From positions 1 through 60,870 of IMG/VR virus record IMGVR_UViG_3300045119_000559: a stretch of 60,870 nucleotides of DNA. The stretch is one strand, 5' to 3'. The DNA comes from a virus. Below are positions 33,776 to 41,341 of this stretch, piece by piece. Position 1 is the first letter of the stretch. Every line of letters starts with the position of its first letter. The notes beneath the pieces are model-generated. The model was not told where the DNA came from. It ran no database searches and saw only the letters and a list, made by a program, of their open reading frames with translations. Both the position numbers and the translations under genes were made by a program.

Positions 33776-35203
33776 CTAGTGCCCAAGCCAGCGGGTGTTG
33801 GCGCGGGCGGCTTCGCCGGCGTACGGCACGCCGGTGTGGTCCTCGGGCTCGCCAAAGGCCCCCGCAATGGCACCGATGACGCTCGCCATGCCTGGCAATG
33901 CAAGCCGCCGGCGCTGCGAGGGCATCTTGCTCGCTACGCCGAAGTACTCGAAGGCCTTCGATGCATCGGAGTGCTCGTCGTGCAGCGGGTGCTGCGAGAA
34001 TTGCTTCGTCTGCGAGTCGATGTCATAGCGGTAATGCCGCAAGTGGTGTATTCCTTCGGCGCACCGCGCCGCATCGAAGTAGCACTGCGGGAACACCGTG
34101 CGTGCGGCGTTGATGAGGTCCTTCTCACTCACCTTCTGCACAATACGCACGGTCTGCAGCTTCGCCCTGGCCTGCTCCTCGATGGTCATCTTCATGCCGA
34201 GCTGCTTCGCCCTGGCATCGTGCGGGAGCCAGTGGGTGCCGTACAGATAGGATCTGTCCTGCAAGACCTTCAAGTAGTGGTCGATGTGCTTCAGCCGGGA
34301 CTCGTAGAAGTCGATGATACGGTACTCATAGCCGACTTGCTGCACAAACCATATGCTGGTGTGATCGCTGCGGCCAAGGTCCCAATAGGTGTTCACCGGC
34401 ACGGCACGGTCATAGGGGACCTTGCAAATGCGCTCCTGCACCGCAGCCTCACGCAGCTCATCGGCATAGACACTACCTTCGAGGTTGCGCTTGCACTGAC
34501 CTTCCCACACATGCAGGTAGGAGTCATAATTGCGTGCCTTCAGCGCATCCCGTTCCGCCGGGAGTTCTGTTTCGGCGAACCACGGGTTATCCCGCCACGT
34601 CATGAACACTGCGATGCAATTCGGCGGGGGGTTCTTCACGAAGCGCTCGTACGTCGCGTCAGTCTCCAGATCGGGATTGAAGGTGGCAATGATCTCGCTT
34701 CCAGGTTTCCGAACTGTGGGGATCAACACGTCCCAGGAGTTCGCACTCACCGCATTGGCCTCTTCGACCCAACAGTAGTCCACGCCCTCGTAGGACTTGA
34801 TCTTCGTAATGTTGTGCCGGATGCCCTCGAAGCGGAACTCACTGCCGCACGCAGAGCGGATCACCGCCTGCTGCACATCGTAGAGATGCCCGAGGCCGAG
34901 CTTGTCGATCTGCTGAACCAGCAGCTTATGCACCGAGTCCTGAATGGAGTGCTGCAGCTCGCGACCGCAGAGGAATTGCAGCGGGCGCCGGGCGGCCTCG
35001 ATGACGGCCCACCTGGCCACGCCCCACGACCTGCCGGCACCGCGGCCTCCGTACAGTATCTTGTACCGGCTTGCCCGGTGCTTGGGCTGCCCATCTGGGG
35101 CCAGCACCGGCGATCCGTCCTTCAGCGTTTCGTAGAAGGTGTGGAAGATTTTCGAGGGGAACTGCGCGTCGATGCGCGCTGCGGCGGGGGCTGTTGCGTA
35201 CAT
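33776..35203 (-). CDS. terminase large subunit
   Basis: 475 aa. Walker A GGRGAGRS at residues 52-59 has Arg instead of the usual Lys; Walker B VDYCWVEEA at 141-149; coupling motif region IIATFNPD (~171-178). The RNase-H-like nuclease follows: WDLGRSDHTS (274-283), LPHDARAK (326-333) and HDEHSDASKA (408-417). Terminase_3/PBSX-like headful packaging enzymes, which include P22 gp2, have this order. The TerS-like gene lies 6 kb upstream in the same operon. Confidence 0.88.
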   Translation of the reverse strand: MYATAPAAARIDAQFPSKIFHTFYETLKDGSPVLAPDGQPKHRASRYKILYGGRGAGRSWGVARWAVIEAARRPLQFLCGRELQHSIQDSVHKLLVQQIDKLGLGHLYDVQQAVIRSACGSEFRFEGIRHNITKIKSYEGVDYCWVEEANAVSANSWDVLIPTVRKPGSEIIATFNPDLETDATYERFVKNPPPNCIAVFMTWRDNPWFAETELPAERDALKARNYDSYLHVWEGQCKRNLEGSVYADELREAAVQERICKVPYDRAVPVNTYWDLGRSDHTSIWFVQQVGYEYRIIDFYESRLKHIDHYLKVLQDRSYLYGTHWLPHDARAKQLGMKMTIEEQARAKLQTVRIVQKVSEKDLINAARTVFPQCYFDAARCAEGIHHLRHYRYDIDSQTKQFSQHPLHDEHSDASKAFEYFGVASKMPSQRRRLALPGMASVIGAIAGAFGEPEDHTGVPYAGEAARANTRWLGH

Positions 35204-35216
35204 GCTATGGAGCGAA

Positions 35217-35252
35217 GTGGGGCCACGTTCGTCTCAACGATTGTGGCCCCAC
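35217..35252 (-). repeat. 10-bp perfect inverted repeat before terL
   Basis: GTGGGGCCAC and GTGGCCCCAC with a 16-nt loop. Bases 35223-35246 match 54314-54337 at 21 of 24 positions in the same top-strand direction. The terL-to-35371 spacer (167 nt) holds no gene. May be a terminator for the gene at 35371 or a protein-binding site. Confidence 0.55.
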
Positions 35253-35370
35253 ACCCATCCCCCCGTTCACTGTGCTCGCCGCTGTCGGCCCATTTGCCAG
35301 TCTCGACAAAACGTTTCCATCGGAACAGCCGATGGAGGCGCATGGCAGCGGCGGGGCCGCTGCCAGTGCA

Positions 35371-35691
35371 CTACGCCAGCCCAAGGGCTGCAATGAGTGC
35401 CGAGTCGCCCGTAATGGTCGGGCTGCCGACCAGCACAATTCGTCCATTGCGATCGAGCGACGCGATGCCGGGGATGAAGTCGTTGAAGCGCTGCACGATG
35501 AGCGCTGGCGTGCGGCGCATCAAGTCACAGGAGAACGTAGTGCCATTCACCGTGATCGTGGCGCCAGGCTGCGGCGTCGTGAGCGTCCGCGGAGCTTGGC
35601 CCTCGAACGCCGGCGGCTGCACGAACGTCGCCGATTGTGACGGCGGGGCGATAGGGCACTGCGACACAGTCCACTGCGCTACGGTAGTCAT
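35371..35691 (-). CDS. hypothetical protein
   Basis: 106 aa from ATG 35691 (GGAG 9 nt upstream; GTG 35706 rejected). TTVAQWTVSQCPIAPPSQSA at the start, CDLMRRTPALIVQRFNDFIP in the middle, ending in a hydrophobic ALIAALGLA. No signal peptide or known motif. It lies between the O-antigen-ligase-like gene and terL. A virion role is possible. Confidence 0.5.
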   Translation of the reverse strand: MTTVAQWTVSQCPIAPPSQSATFVQPPAFEGQAPRTLTTPQPGATITVNGTTFSCDLMRRTPALIVQRFNDFIPGIASLDRNGRIVLVGSPTITGDSALIAALGLA

Positions 35692-35745
35692 GGGCAAAAA
35701 CTCCACTCGGGTTGATAAGAGAGGCGCATTTGCGCGCCCAAGTCT

Positions 35746-35782
35746 ACAGGTCGCTGCCGTGGGAGGCTTTCAGACAACCTGT
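35746..35782 (-). repeat. inverted repeat after the ligase-like gene
   Basis: ACAGGT at 35746-35751 and ACCTGT at 35777-35782 enclose 25 nt; GGCGC/GCGCC at 35723-35738 forms a second small stem. They lie between the ligase-like gene and the gene at 35371. Possible terminator, weak. Confidence 0.3.
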
Positions 35783-35787
35783 CCTTC

Positions 35788-36066
35788 CTAGTGCGTGGCG
35801 AGCCACCTCGCTACATTCGCCAAGTCAGGCGCGTACGGATCATTGCGTTGCGCAATTGCCACTGCTGCGCGCAACTCCATTACAGTCGTCGGCCTTTGCA
35901 TCAGTTCATACGCCCATACCGACGTTACTCGACGCTCGAACGGGAACAACAGCGCCGCGTCCATATAGTGATGCTGTGCAATATTCACCTGTGCCACGAT
36001 AAGCATACTCGCGTACAACGCACCCAGCCCGACACAGAGCACCAGCAGCGCTTGCAGCCAGGAATG
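35788..36066 (-). pseudogene. out-of-frame C-terminus of the O-antigen ligase-like gene
   Basis: From ~36066 the frame shifted by one nucleotide reads ALLVLCVGLGALYASMLIVA, then QHHYMDAALLFPFERRVTS and ALRAAVAIAQRNDPYAPDLA. This is a last membrane helix plus periplasmic helical repeat as expected for this family, whereas the annotated frame turns into Arg/Gly-rich sequence (GTGEYCTASLYGRG). A one-base indel in CTGGCTGCAAGCGCTGCTGG would join them. Either a real frameshift (inactive or programmed) or a sequencing/assembly error. Confidence 0.6.
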
Positions 36067-37072
36067 CTGTTGCGGGTTCGTGGGCTGGGAAGCCCGCCAG
36101 CGCACATACGCCAAACGCCACGAGGCTTGCGCGCTCGCCGGCGCACGCGCCCGTGCCCCAACCACGCAGCAGGCGCCATCCGGCAGGAAGCAGCAGCAGC
36201 ACTCCCAATCCATATTCGGCGAGAGCCTCGATGAAGTCCGCATGCGCATGTTCAGGCCGCCACTCGAAGATCGGCAGCTGCGCGATGCGCGGATATTCGG
36301 CGGGCCAAGAGCCCGCACCGAAGCCGAACCACTCCAGATTGCGCACCGTGTACAGCACATAGTCGAAACGCTCGTGCAAATGCGGCGATTTCGCCAGCAG
36401 GGCAGCGGCGGCGACGGTCGCCAGTGCAATTCCCCACATCCACCACAAGCGAGTGGAACGAACGCTCAGTGGTGCAAGAGCACATACCACGGCGATAGCA
36501 CTGGTGATATTGCCCACTACCAATTCCACTCCGTCCGGCCGTGGCACGAGGAACCAGCACAGGAAGCACGGCACTACGGCTGCTGCGGCGATCCACTCGC
36601 GCCGGCCGTAGGCCCATGCGAACACCACTGCTGCAGTCCAGCCGAGCACGTTGCTGTTGACGAACAGCCCCGCTGGCATCGCACCCGGCCCAGCCTGGGC
36701 TACGCCGTCCCAGCCAAAGAGTTGCGCTAGCACTACGGCAGAGTTGACCGCCATGCCAGCCGCTGCACCGCGCCACAACCACCGCGTGTCGCCCTGCGTC
36801 GCTAGCGCGAAGCCCATCGCCACCAAGACGCATTGCCACACGGTGTTGACGGACTCCAGCGGCACAGGGGACCATGCGACGCTGAGCGCGGCATATGCGA
36901 GGAACGCAACGATGGCGCCGATGCCAGGCACTTTCGTCCATGGCATTGCCACTGCGATACATGGCACTATGGTTGCAAGGAGTATCCACTTCGGAGCCTC
37001 AGAGGGGTCGATCCACCCAGGTACGAACGCAGCGCACAGCAAAAACCCGAAGGCTGCTTGCGCTGCGTTCAC
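35906..37072 (-). CDS. O-antigen ligase/polymerase-like membrane protein (main reading frame)
   Basis: 388 aa from GTG 37072 (GGAG 6 nt upstream). At least nine hydrophobic helices, e.g. ALSVAWSPVPLESVN loop, VNSNVLGWTAAVVFAW, LWWMWGIALATVAAAALL. The signature of Wzy_C/O-antigen ligase-type proteins is seen in NLEWFGFGAGSWPAEYP and EHAHADFIEALAEYGLGVLL, where an H-x-H-x-D/N segment precedes a Gly-rich helix. In bacteria such proteins join or polymerise O-antigen. In a phage they may alter host LPS. From about base 36065 the natural C-terminus continues in another frame (see 35788). Confidence 0.65.
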   Translation of the reverse strand: MNAAQAAFGFLLCAAFVPGWIDPSEAPKWILLATIVPCIAVAMPWTKVPGIGAIVAFLAYAALSVAWSPVPLESVNTVWQCVLVAMGFALATQGDTRWLWRGAAAGMAVNSAVVLAQLFGWDGVAQAGPGAMPAGLFVNSNVLGWTAAVVFAWAYGRREWIAAAAVVPCFLCWFLVPRPDGVELVVGNITSAIAVVCALAPLSVRSTRLWWMWGIALATVAAAALLAKSPHLHERFDYVLYTVRNLEWFGFGAGSWPAEYPRIAQLPIFEWRPEHAHADFIEALAEYGLGVLLLLPAGWRLLRGWGTGACAGERASLVAFGVCALAGFPAHEPATAFLAASAAGALCRAGCVVREYAYRGTGEYCTASLYGRGAVVPVRASSNVGMGV

Positions 37073-37090
37073 GTCGCGCTCCGCGGGGGC

Positions 37091-38356
37091 CTAGAGGCCC
37101 GTCCAGGCGTTGATGACGCCACTGCCGCCCATCGACAGGATGTAGATGCTGCTGCCAGCGGCGGGGAAGCCCGCGGTGCTGGTGCACTCGATCGGTACGT
37201 TCACCTGCGTGGCGAGGAACGTCTGCAGGGTGCTGGTGCGCAGGGCAGTACAGGCGGTATTGCCGGTGCATGCAGTCGTGGTACATGACCCGAAGCCCGC
37301 CGTGTACGTCATCGTCGGGGTCTTATACATCTGCACAGGGAAGGGCAGAATGCCCTCCGCGAGCGATGTGGTGGAGGTGAAGCCCCCGGCGATCACCGCA
37401 CCGGCACCGGCGCCCTCGGAGAGCTTGTAGAAGTACTTCAGCGCTGCCGCGGCGTCCTTCTCCTTCGGCTGGACCTCGAACAGCGACGCCACGCCGCTGC
37501 GCTCCAGCTGCGCCCCGGTCCAGGCGAAGCCATCCGTGGCTCCGCTGCCGGCAGCCGTCGGGGTGAAGCAAATCTCGACACCGACCTCGGTCGCCGTGGC
37601 GGGAATCGTGACAGTGGTGCTATACCTCGCGAAGGTCGTGGAGACCGAAAGCGAGGTGTTGACCACCGTGGTGATGCCGGTCCAGGCGGGGGTGATGGCC
37701 GGCGAAGCCGTGGGCGTTGCATTGAGGCCTTCATCGGTGCCGGTGCCGCTGATGACGATCATGTTCACTACATTGCCGTTGTCGGCCGAAAGGCCGGCCA
37801 AGGCGGCAATGTATGCGCTGAACGTCACGACCTGCCCAGCGAGCTGGGTGGCATCGGGCGTGGGCACAGCCGACATGACACACACGGGTTGCGTCAGTGC
37901 GCCCGAGGTGCGGAACACCTTCATCACATTGGTGAAGCCCGCAGGCGGCGACGGCGACGAAGTCACGATGGCCGTACGGCCAGCGCCTACAGCGACATTG
38001 GCGATGCAGCCCCACCGATCGGCCGAAAGGCCCGTGGTGGCAATCGCCGCGTTCTGGGCACATGTGACCGTGCCAGTGCCGTTGGTATTGGTGATGTTGA
38101 GCGCGCCGTTGCCGAGGAAGTTCCTCGGGGTGCCCCAGGTGGCACCGATGGCACTCGATGGGATCGTCACGGTCTGCGGGAACGCCCCACCGGGGAGGAG
38201 GGTGTCGGCTGGTACGTTCTCATTGCCCGTGATATACGGGTAGCCGGGAGACGAGCCTGGCGTGGGGTAGCCGGGGAACTGCCCCGCCGCGTACGCGGCC
38301 GTTGCCGCCACCATCGCGAGCGCGCCGAGGGCGCCAAAAACCTTACGCCTGTGCAT
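37091..38356 (-). CDS. exported tail-fibre-like protein
   Basis: 421 aa. N-terminus MHRRKVFGALGALAMVAATA with cleavage after AYA: a signal peptide with an Arg pair, possibly Tat-like. The body has NFLGNGALNITNTNGTGT, TGLSADRWGCIANVAVGAG and TGAQLERSGVASLFEVQP, then DAAAALKYFYKL. This 'N-x-x-NG ... ADRW ... QLE.G..A..FE ... Y' pattern belongs to many phage receptor-binding fibres. Cysteines are again paired (SCTTTAC, GNTAC). Stop codon 19 nt before the ligase GTG. Confidence 0.7.
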   Translation of the reverse strand: MHRRKVFGALGALAMVAATAAYAAGQFPGYPTPGSSPGYPYITGNENVPADTLLPGGAFPQTVTIPSSAIGATWGTPRNFLGNGALNITNTNGTGTVTCAQNAAIATTGLSADRWGCIANVAVGAGRTAIVTSSPSPPAGFTNVMKVFRTSGALTQPVCVMSAVPTPDATQLAGQVVTFSAYIAALAGLSADNGNVVNMIVISGTGTDEGLNATPTASPAITPAWTGITTVVNTSLSVSTTFARYSTTVTIPATATEVGVEICFTPTAAGSGATDGFAWTGAQLERSGVASLFEVQPKEKDAAAALKYFYKLSEGAGAGAVIAGGFTSTTSLAEGILPFPVQMYKTPTMTYTAGFGSCTTTACTGNTACTALRTSTLQTFLATQVNVPIECTSTAGFPAAGSSIYILSMGGSGVINAWTGL

Positions 38357-38403
38357 CTTGCTTACTCCGTGTGCCCCCGGTGCAAGGGATCAGGTCGGGA
38401 CGA

Positions 38404-38438
38404 GTGGCCGGGGCCACCAGCACCGACGCTACTCGGTG
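38404..38438 (-). terminator. two tandem hairpins after the gene at 38439
   Basis: GTGGCC-GG-GGCCAC (38404-38417) and CACCGA-6 nt-TCGGTG (38421-38438) lie directly behind the stop codon of the gene read leftward, in the 82-nt space before the fibre gene. There is no T-run. Probably transcript end or processing. Confidence 0.45.
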
Positions 38439-38699
38439 TTACTTCAGCGACTTCACGGCGTCGCGCAAGGACTCGCTACCGGCGTTGGTGCCCTGGCCCT
38501 CGATTTCACTCAGCCGCGGGCGCTCCGCGTGGTATTCCTCGCGCCGGTGGTAGCCAGTACGGTCGCTGCGCGAATGGCAGGACACCCAGCCGTTGTCGAT
38601 CTTCCGCACGTCGATGCTCATGCTCTCGCCCATATCTTCGCGAGAGCCTACGGGGGCTGTGGCGATCACATCGACGCTACTGCGACTGCGCTTTCCCAT
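38439..38699 (-). CDS. hypothetical charged protein
   Basis: 86 aa. MGKRSRSSVDVIATAPVG then ESMSIDVRKIDNGWVSCHSR and basic/acidic mix RTGYHRREEYHAERPRLSEI. One beta strand may be formed by VRKIDNGWVS; no family recognised. Upstream neighbour is a 59-aa membrane peptide. Read leftward in the structural operon. Confidence 0.55.
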   Translation of the reverse strand: MGKRSRSSVDVIATAPVGSREDMGESMSIDVRKIDNGWVSCHSRSDRTGYHRREEYHAERPRLSEIEGQGTNAGSESLRDAVKSLK

Positions 38700-38717
38700 A
38701 CCACTTTGCCCTTGCTG

Positions 38718-38897
38718 CTACCGCCCACCCTGCAGGATGAAGCCGAAGTTGTGCCAACCGAGGAGGAACAGAAGTACCCACAGGAACAAGCCCGTCATGT
38801 ACGGACCGCGGACTCCGCCCCAGCCCCACCAGCCGACACCGACGTAGCCGAGGAGCCACAGGAGCATCAATATCCAGAAGAGGAAGCCAATCGGCAT
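38718..38897 (-). CDS. 59-aa two-helix membrane protein
   Basis: MPIGFLFWILMLLWLLGYVG, then Trp/Gly-rich turn VGWWGWGGVRGPYM, and TGLFLWVLLFLLGWHNFGF. Two transmembrane helices with many tryptophans. Start ATG 38897 is 4 nt downstream of the previous stop. Small membrane proteins of this type are common in phage operons; function unknown. Confidence 0.55.
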   Translation of the reverse strand: MPIGFLFWILMLLWLLGYVGVGWWGWGGVRGPYMTGLFLWVLLFLLGWHNFGFILQGGR

Positions 38898-38901
38898 GGC
38901 G

Positions 38902-39120
38902 CTAGCACCCGTGCTCGTTGCGCTTATGCCCGAACAGGCGGCCCTTCATGTCCGGCGTGGGGCCTAGGTGCGTCAGGCCGGCCTTCGCCGAAGGCGGCGA
39001 GGCGATGCGGGTGCTCGGCCCGTGCTTCCCACGGTCCTTGCCACTCATCTCCATGCGATCGTGCGGCTTCGGGAGGGCGTTTTCGCCCCCTTCGGGGCTC
39101 TTGAGGTGCTTGCCGCGCAT
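38902..39120 (-). CDS. hypothetical basic protein
   Basis: 72 aa from ATG 39120 (GGAG upstream). Sequence rich in Lys, Gly, Pro and His: RGKHLKSPEGGENALPKPHD, MEMSGKDRGKHGPS, DMKGRLFGHKRNEHGC. Likely unstructured. A promoter-like sequence at 39172-39200 precedes it. Confidence 0.5.
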   Translation of the reverse strand: MRGKHLKSPEGGENALPKPHDRMEMSGKDRGKHGPSTRIASPPSAKAGLTHLGPTPDMKGRLFGHKRNEHGC

Positions 39121-39170
39121 ATCAGGGGGCTCCAGCAGTGCGGGATGGGCGCGCGTTGCGCTATGCCGGC

Positions 39171-39200
39171 ATATGATCGCGCCTGCGCGGGCGCTGTCAA
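39171..39200 (-). promoter_or_regulatory. possible leftward promoter
   Basis: TTGACA (39195-39200, read leftward) followed, after 18 nt, by TCATAT. The -10 is poor, so this is weaker than the promoters at 43-47 kb. It would serve the gene at 38902 and the fibre genes. Confidence 0.4.
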
Positions 39201-39233
39201 CGCCTACGGCGTCGCAATGGCGTTGGTGTGGCC

Positions 39234-39485
39234 TCAGCAACCACCAGCAGCTATCTCCCCGCCCGGTCCGGGCCTATTTCCGTCGTTTAACGGGATTGGA
39301 AATCGAGGATGTACTGCATTTACAATGCAGGGACCGAAATGGTCCGTATATTCGCGCAATTCAGCGTTGCTCATGTATCCTGCACGCTTCCCGCAGTCTA
39401 CACACTCGCCCCACATGCCTGTTTCATCACTCGCAGGGCGAAACGGGCACATTTGAAGCCAACAGCGGATGAATCTGAACATCAT
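39234..39485 (-). CDS. hypothetical small zinc-finger-like protein
   Basis: 83 aa; its ATGATG start overlaps the previous TGA. ECVDCGKRAGYMSNAEL has a CxxC pair; MCPFRPASDETGMWG and FGPCIVNAVHP add cysteines. The last 15 residues are Gly/Pro-rich. Function unknown. Confidence 0.5.
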   Translation of the reverse strand: MMFRFIRCWLQMCPFRPASDETGMWGECVDCGKRAGYMSNAELREYTDHFGPCIVNAVHPRFPIPLNDGNRPGPGGEIAAGGC

Positions 39486-39694
39486 TTCCTCACTGACTGT
39501 CCGAACAGGAACCCCAGCGCGAGGCTCAAGAAGTCGCTAACTGCGTCCAGGGCGTCTTTCTTCGTCACCCCGGCATCGTTCGGCGCGAAGAACAGCACTG
39601 CGGTGAACAAAACGAGTGCCAAGAGGGTCACCAGCGCTGCTGTGTTGCCGGGAAGGTGCGCCGGATCGCCGAAGATGCGGTTGAGCCAGCCCAC
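39482..39694 (-). CDS. small membrane protein
   Basis: 70 aa from GTG 39694, 1 nt after the nuclease stop. MGWLNRIFGDPAHL then helix AALVTLLALVLFTAVLFFA; a second amphipathic/hydrophobic helix VSDFLSLALGFLFGQSV. Might be a holin-like protein, but it lies far from the endolysin. No family recognised. Confidence 0.5.
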   Translation of the reverse strand: MGWLNRIFGDPAHLPGNTAALVTLLALVLFTAVLFFAPNDAGVTKKDALDAVSDFLSLALGFLFGQSVRK

Positions 39695-39695
39695 T

Positions 39696-40196
39696 CTACG
39701 GTGCCCCTTTGCCGATGTAGTGCCACGTCGGTATTTGCGAGCCCCCGAGCGCCACGCGCAGCGCGGTGCGGAAGTCCCCGTACACGAGCGTTGGGTCGCT
39801 ATCTCGGGTCAAGTGGCGAGTGACGACAATGCCGGCGACGTGGCGGCCGTACGCAGCACCGACGACAGGCATGTACAGCGTGCGCAGCGACTGCCTGGCA
39901 CTCGTGGTGTCGGTGAGTTTGCACTCCAGCACCACCCAGGCATCGACGTTCTCGATGTGCAAGAGCACATCCGCCTGGCAGTACCCGCGACCGTTGGCGT
40001 CGATGTAATCGAACCACTGCCCAATGTGCCATCTGCTCGATGGAAATGCCCCCTTGAGGGCCTTGGCCACCGTGCGCTCGTACCGAATGCCGAGGGCCTT
40101 AACGCCGCGTGGGCGGCCGATAGGGATGCAACGCGGCCGAGGGCACGGTTCGGCGCGCAGGAGGTCCGCAACGCAGCGTTTTGCCTCAGCTGCCAC
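39696..40196 (-). CDS. PD-(D/E)xK-type nuclease-like protein
   Basis: 166 aa from GTG 40196 (overlaps upstream by 11 nt). YERTVAKALKGAF, then WFDYIDANGRGYCQADVLLH and VVLECKLTDT: Asp followed by a beta hairpin and ExK, with later helix RTLYMPVVGAAYGRHVAGIV. This is the core of restriction-fold nucleases. Could be a Holliday-junction or packaging-related nuclease; location near the terminase genes suits either. Confidence 0.6.
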   Translation of the reverse strand: MAAEAKRCVADLLRAEPCPRPRCIPIGRPRGVKALGIRYERTVAKALKGAFPSSRWHIGQWFDYIDANGRGYCQADVLLHIENVDAWVVLECKLTDTTSARQSLRTLYMPVVGAAYGRHVAGIVVTRHLTRDSDPTLVYGDFRTALRVALGGSQIPTWHYIGKGAP

Positions 40197-40875
40197 CGCC
40201 GGAGTCCCATTTATCGCATACGTACTCGGGCGCTATCTTGCCCTTCACCCAGGTGCAGAGCCCCGTGCGGGGCAGGAACATGCCGCACGAAGCGCATGCA
40301 CGGGTATCGCGGCCCTCCTCGCGGTAGCGGACCTCGGCCTGCGTGAACTGCGACTTCGCCCGCACGCGCTCCATGTGGGCGAGCAACTTGCCGCCGTACG
40401 GATACAGCGCCAAGTCCCGTGGTACACGCGTGATGCGCTCGTGCTCGATCGGCGCGTACTCGGGGTGCAGGGCACCTCGATAGGTCTGCCAATCATAGCC
40501 AGCGCTGACTACCGCATATTGCTCCGCCGCTGTGGCGAGATGGTGGCACGGCTCGTACTTGCGATACTCACGCAGGCCTGCTTCGGCCTTTGCCTGCAAC
40601 TGCGCCTCGTGCCAGATGGCCTCCTCGATGGCCTCATGGACTTCGAGGAACTTGTCCAGCGGAATTCCGCTCACCTCCGCGGGGAGGTCCTTGTCCACAT
40701 AGACATACAGCCCATCCTCGCTAATACCGGCGAGATACGGAATGGTGAAGGTGCGCAAGATGCGGCGCTTGCGACCGATCCGTGCGCCGATGGCGGGGTA
40801 CTTCAGCAGCAAGGCGCGCAAGCGCGGCAACGAGCCGGGGGCATCATCATACAGTGAATGATCCCCGCTGGCCAT
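40186..40875 (-). CDS. hypothetical protein with C-terminal cysteine cluster
   Basis: 229 aa from ATG 40875, 2 nt after the previous stop. N-terminal part helical (EVHEAIEEAIWHEAQLQAKA). The C-terminus CASCGMFLPRTGLCTWVKGK with VCDKWD gives C-x2-C-x9-C-x(10)-C. This is a zinc- or iron-sulphur-like site like those in phage-associated HiPIP-type proteins (KCxxC...C...VC..W). LPAEVSGIPLDKFLEVHE hints at a protease-like or decoration role, unproven. Confidence 0.5.
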   Translation of the reverse strand: MASGDHSLYDDAPGSLPRLRALLLKYPAIGARIGRKRRILRTFTIPYLAGISEDGLYVYVDKDLPAEVSGIPLDKFLEVHEAIEEAIWHEAQLQAKAEAGLREYRKYEPCHHLATAAEQYAVVSAGYDWQTYRGALHPEYAPIEHERITRVPRDLALYPYGGKLLAHMERVRAKSQFTQAEVRYREEGRDTRACASCGMFLPRTGLCTWVKGKIAPEYVCDKWDSGGGS

Positions 40876-40877
40876 GG

Positions 40878-41099
40878 CTACGCCAGCCTGCCGGGGCGCA
40901 ACGTCACAAGTTGATCTGCTGAGGGCGGCGCGTCGCGCCTGAGCGGATCGCGCGCTCGCGCATCCTCGATGTGCGCGTTGTACCATGCGAGCATGGCATC
41001 AGCGTCGCTGAGCACCGTGGCGACCTGCCCATCGTCGTTAATGCGCGTGGCGCAATCGATGCACATCGTCAGCGTGGCGCGGTCGCCTAGGGCGCTCAT
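40878..41099 (-). CDS. hypothetical protein
   Basis: 73 aa; ATG overlaps the previous TGA. CIDCATRIN is a CxxC pair near the N-terminus; QVATVLSDADAMLAWYNAHI may form a helix. C-terminus LRPGRLA. No family recognised. Confidence 0.5.
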   Translation of the reverse strand: MSALGDRATLTMCIDCATRINDDGQVATVLSDADAMLAWYNAHIEDARARDPLRRDAPPSADQLVTLRPGRLA

Positions 41100-41341
41100 C
41101 GGTGCAAGTGCTCCATATCATGCAGGACCTTACGGATATCCGCGGGCTTGATGCCCCTGCAGGAGTTATCCGGCAATAGCTCGTCGATTTCCGCCTGCAG
41201 TTGCTCCTGTGTCACCACCCGCGTAGCGCGCCACTCAGCCATCTGGCGAGTGACAGGGTCATCACACACAGCGCCGCCGATGGTGCCATCGCAGCTGGCG
41301 AGCATTAGTGCTGCGCCGATCGCCGCGCAAAGCGCCCTCAC
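41096..41341 (-). CDS. putative lipoprotein
   Basis: 81 aa from GTG 41341 overlapping the TerS-like stop. MRALCAAIGAALMLASCDGT contains a lipobox (LASC). The mature part is short, with helix QAEIDELLPDNSCRG and a C-terminal KVLHDMEHLHR. Could be the outer-membrane half of a spanin pair, but no inner-membrane partner overlaps it. Envelope-located. Confidence 0.55.
   Translation of the reverse strand: MRALCAAIGAALMLASCDGTIGGAVCDDPVTRQMAEWRATRVVTQEQLQAEIDELLPDNSCRGIKPADIRKVLHDMEHLHR

Noticed and set aside
33449-35791. 780-codon open frame on the top strand
   Set aside because: It is antisense to portal and large terminase, which have clear motifs. The long frame follows from high GC at codon position 3 of the opposite gene.
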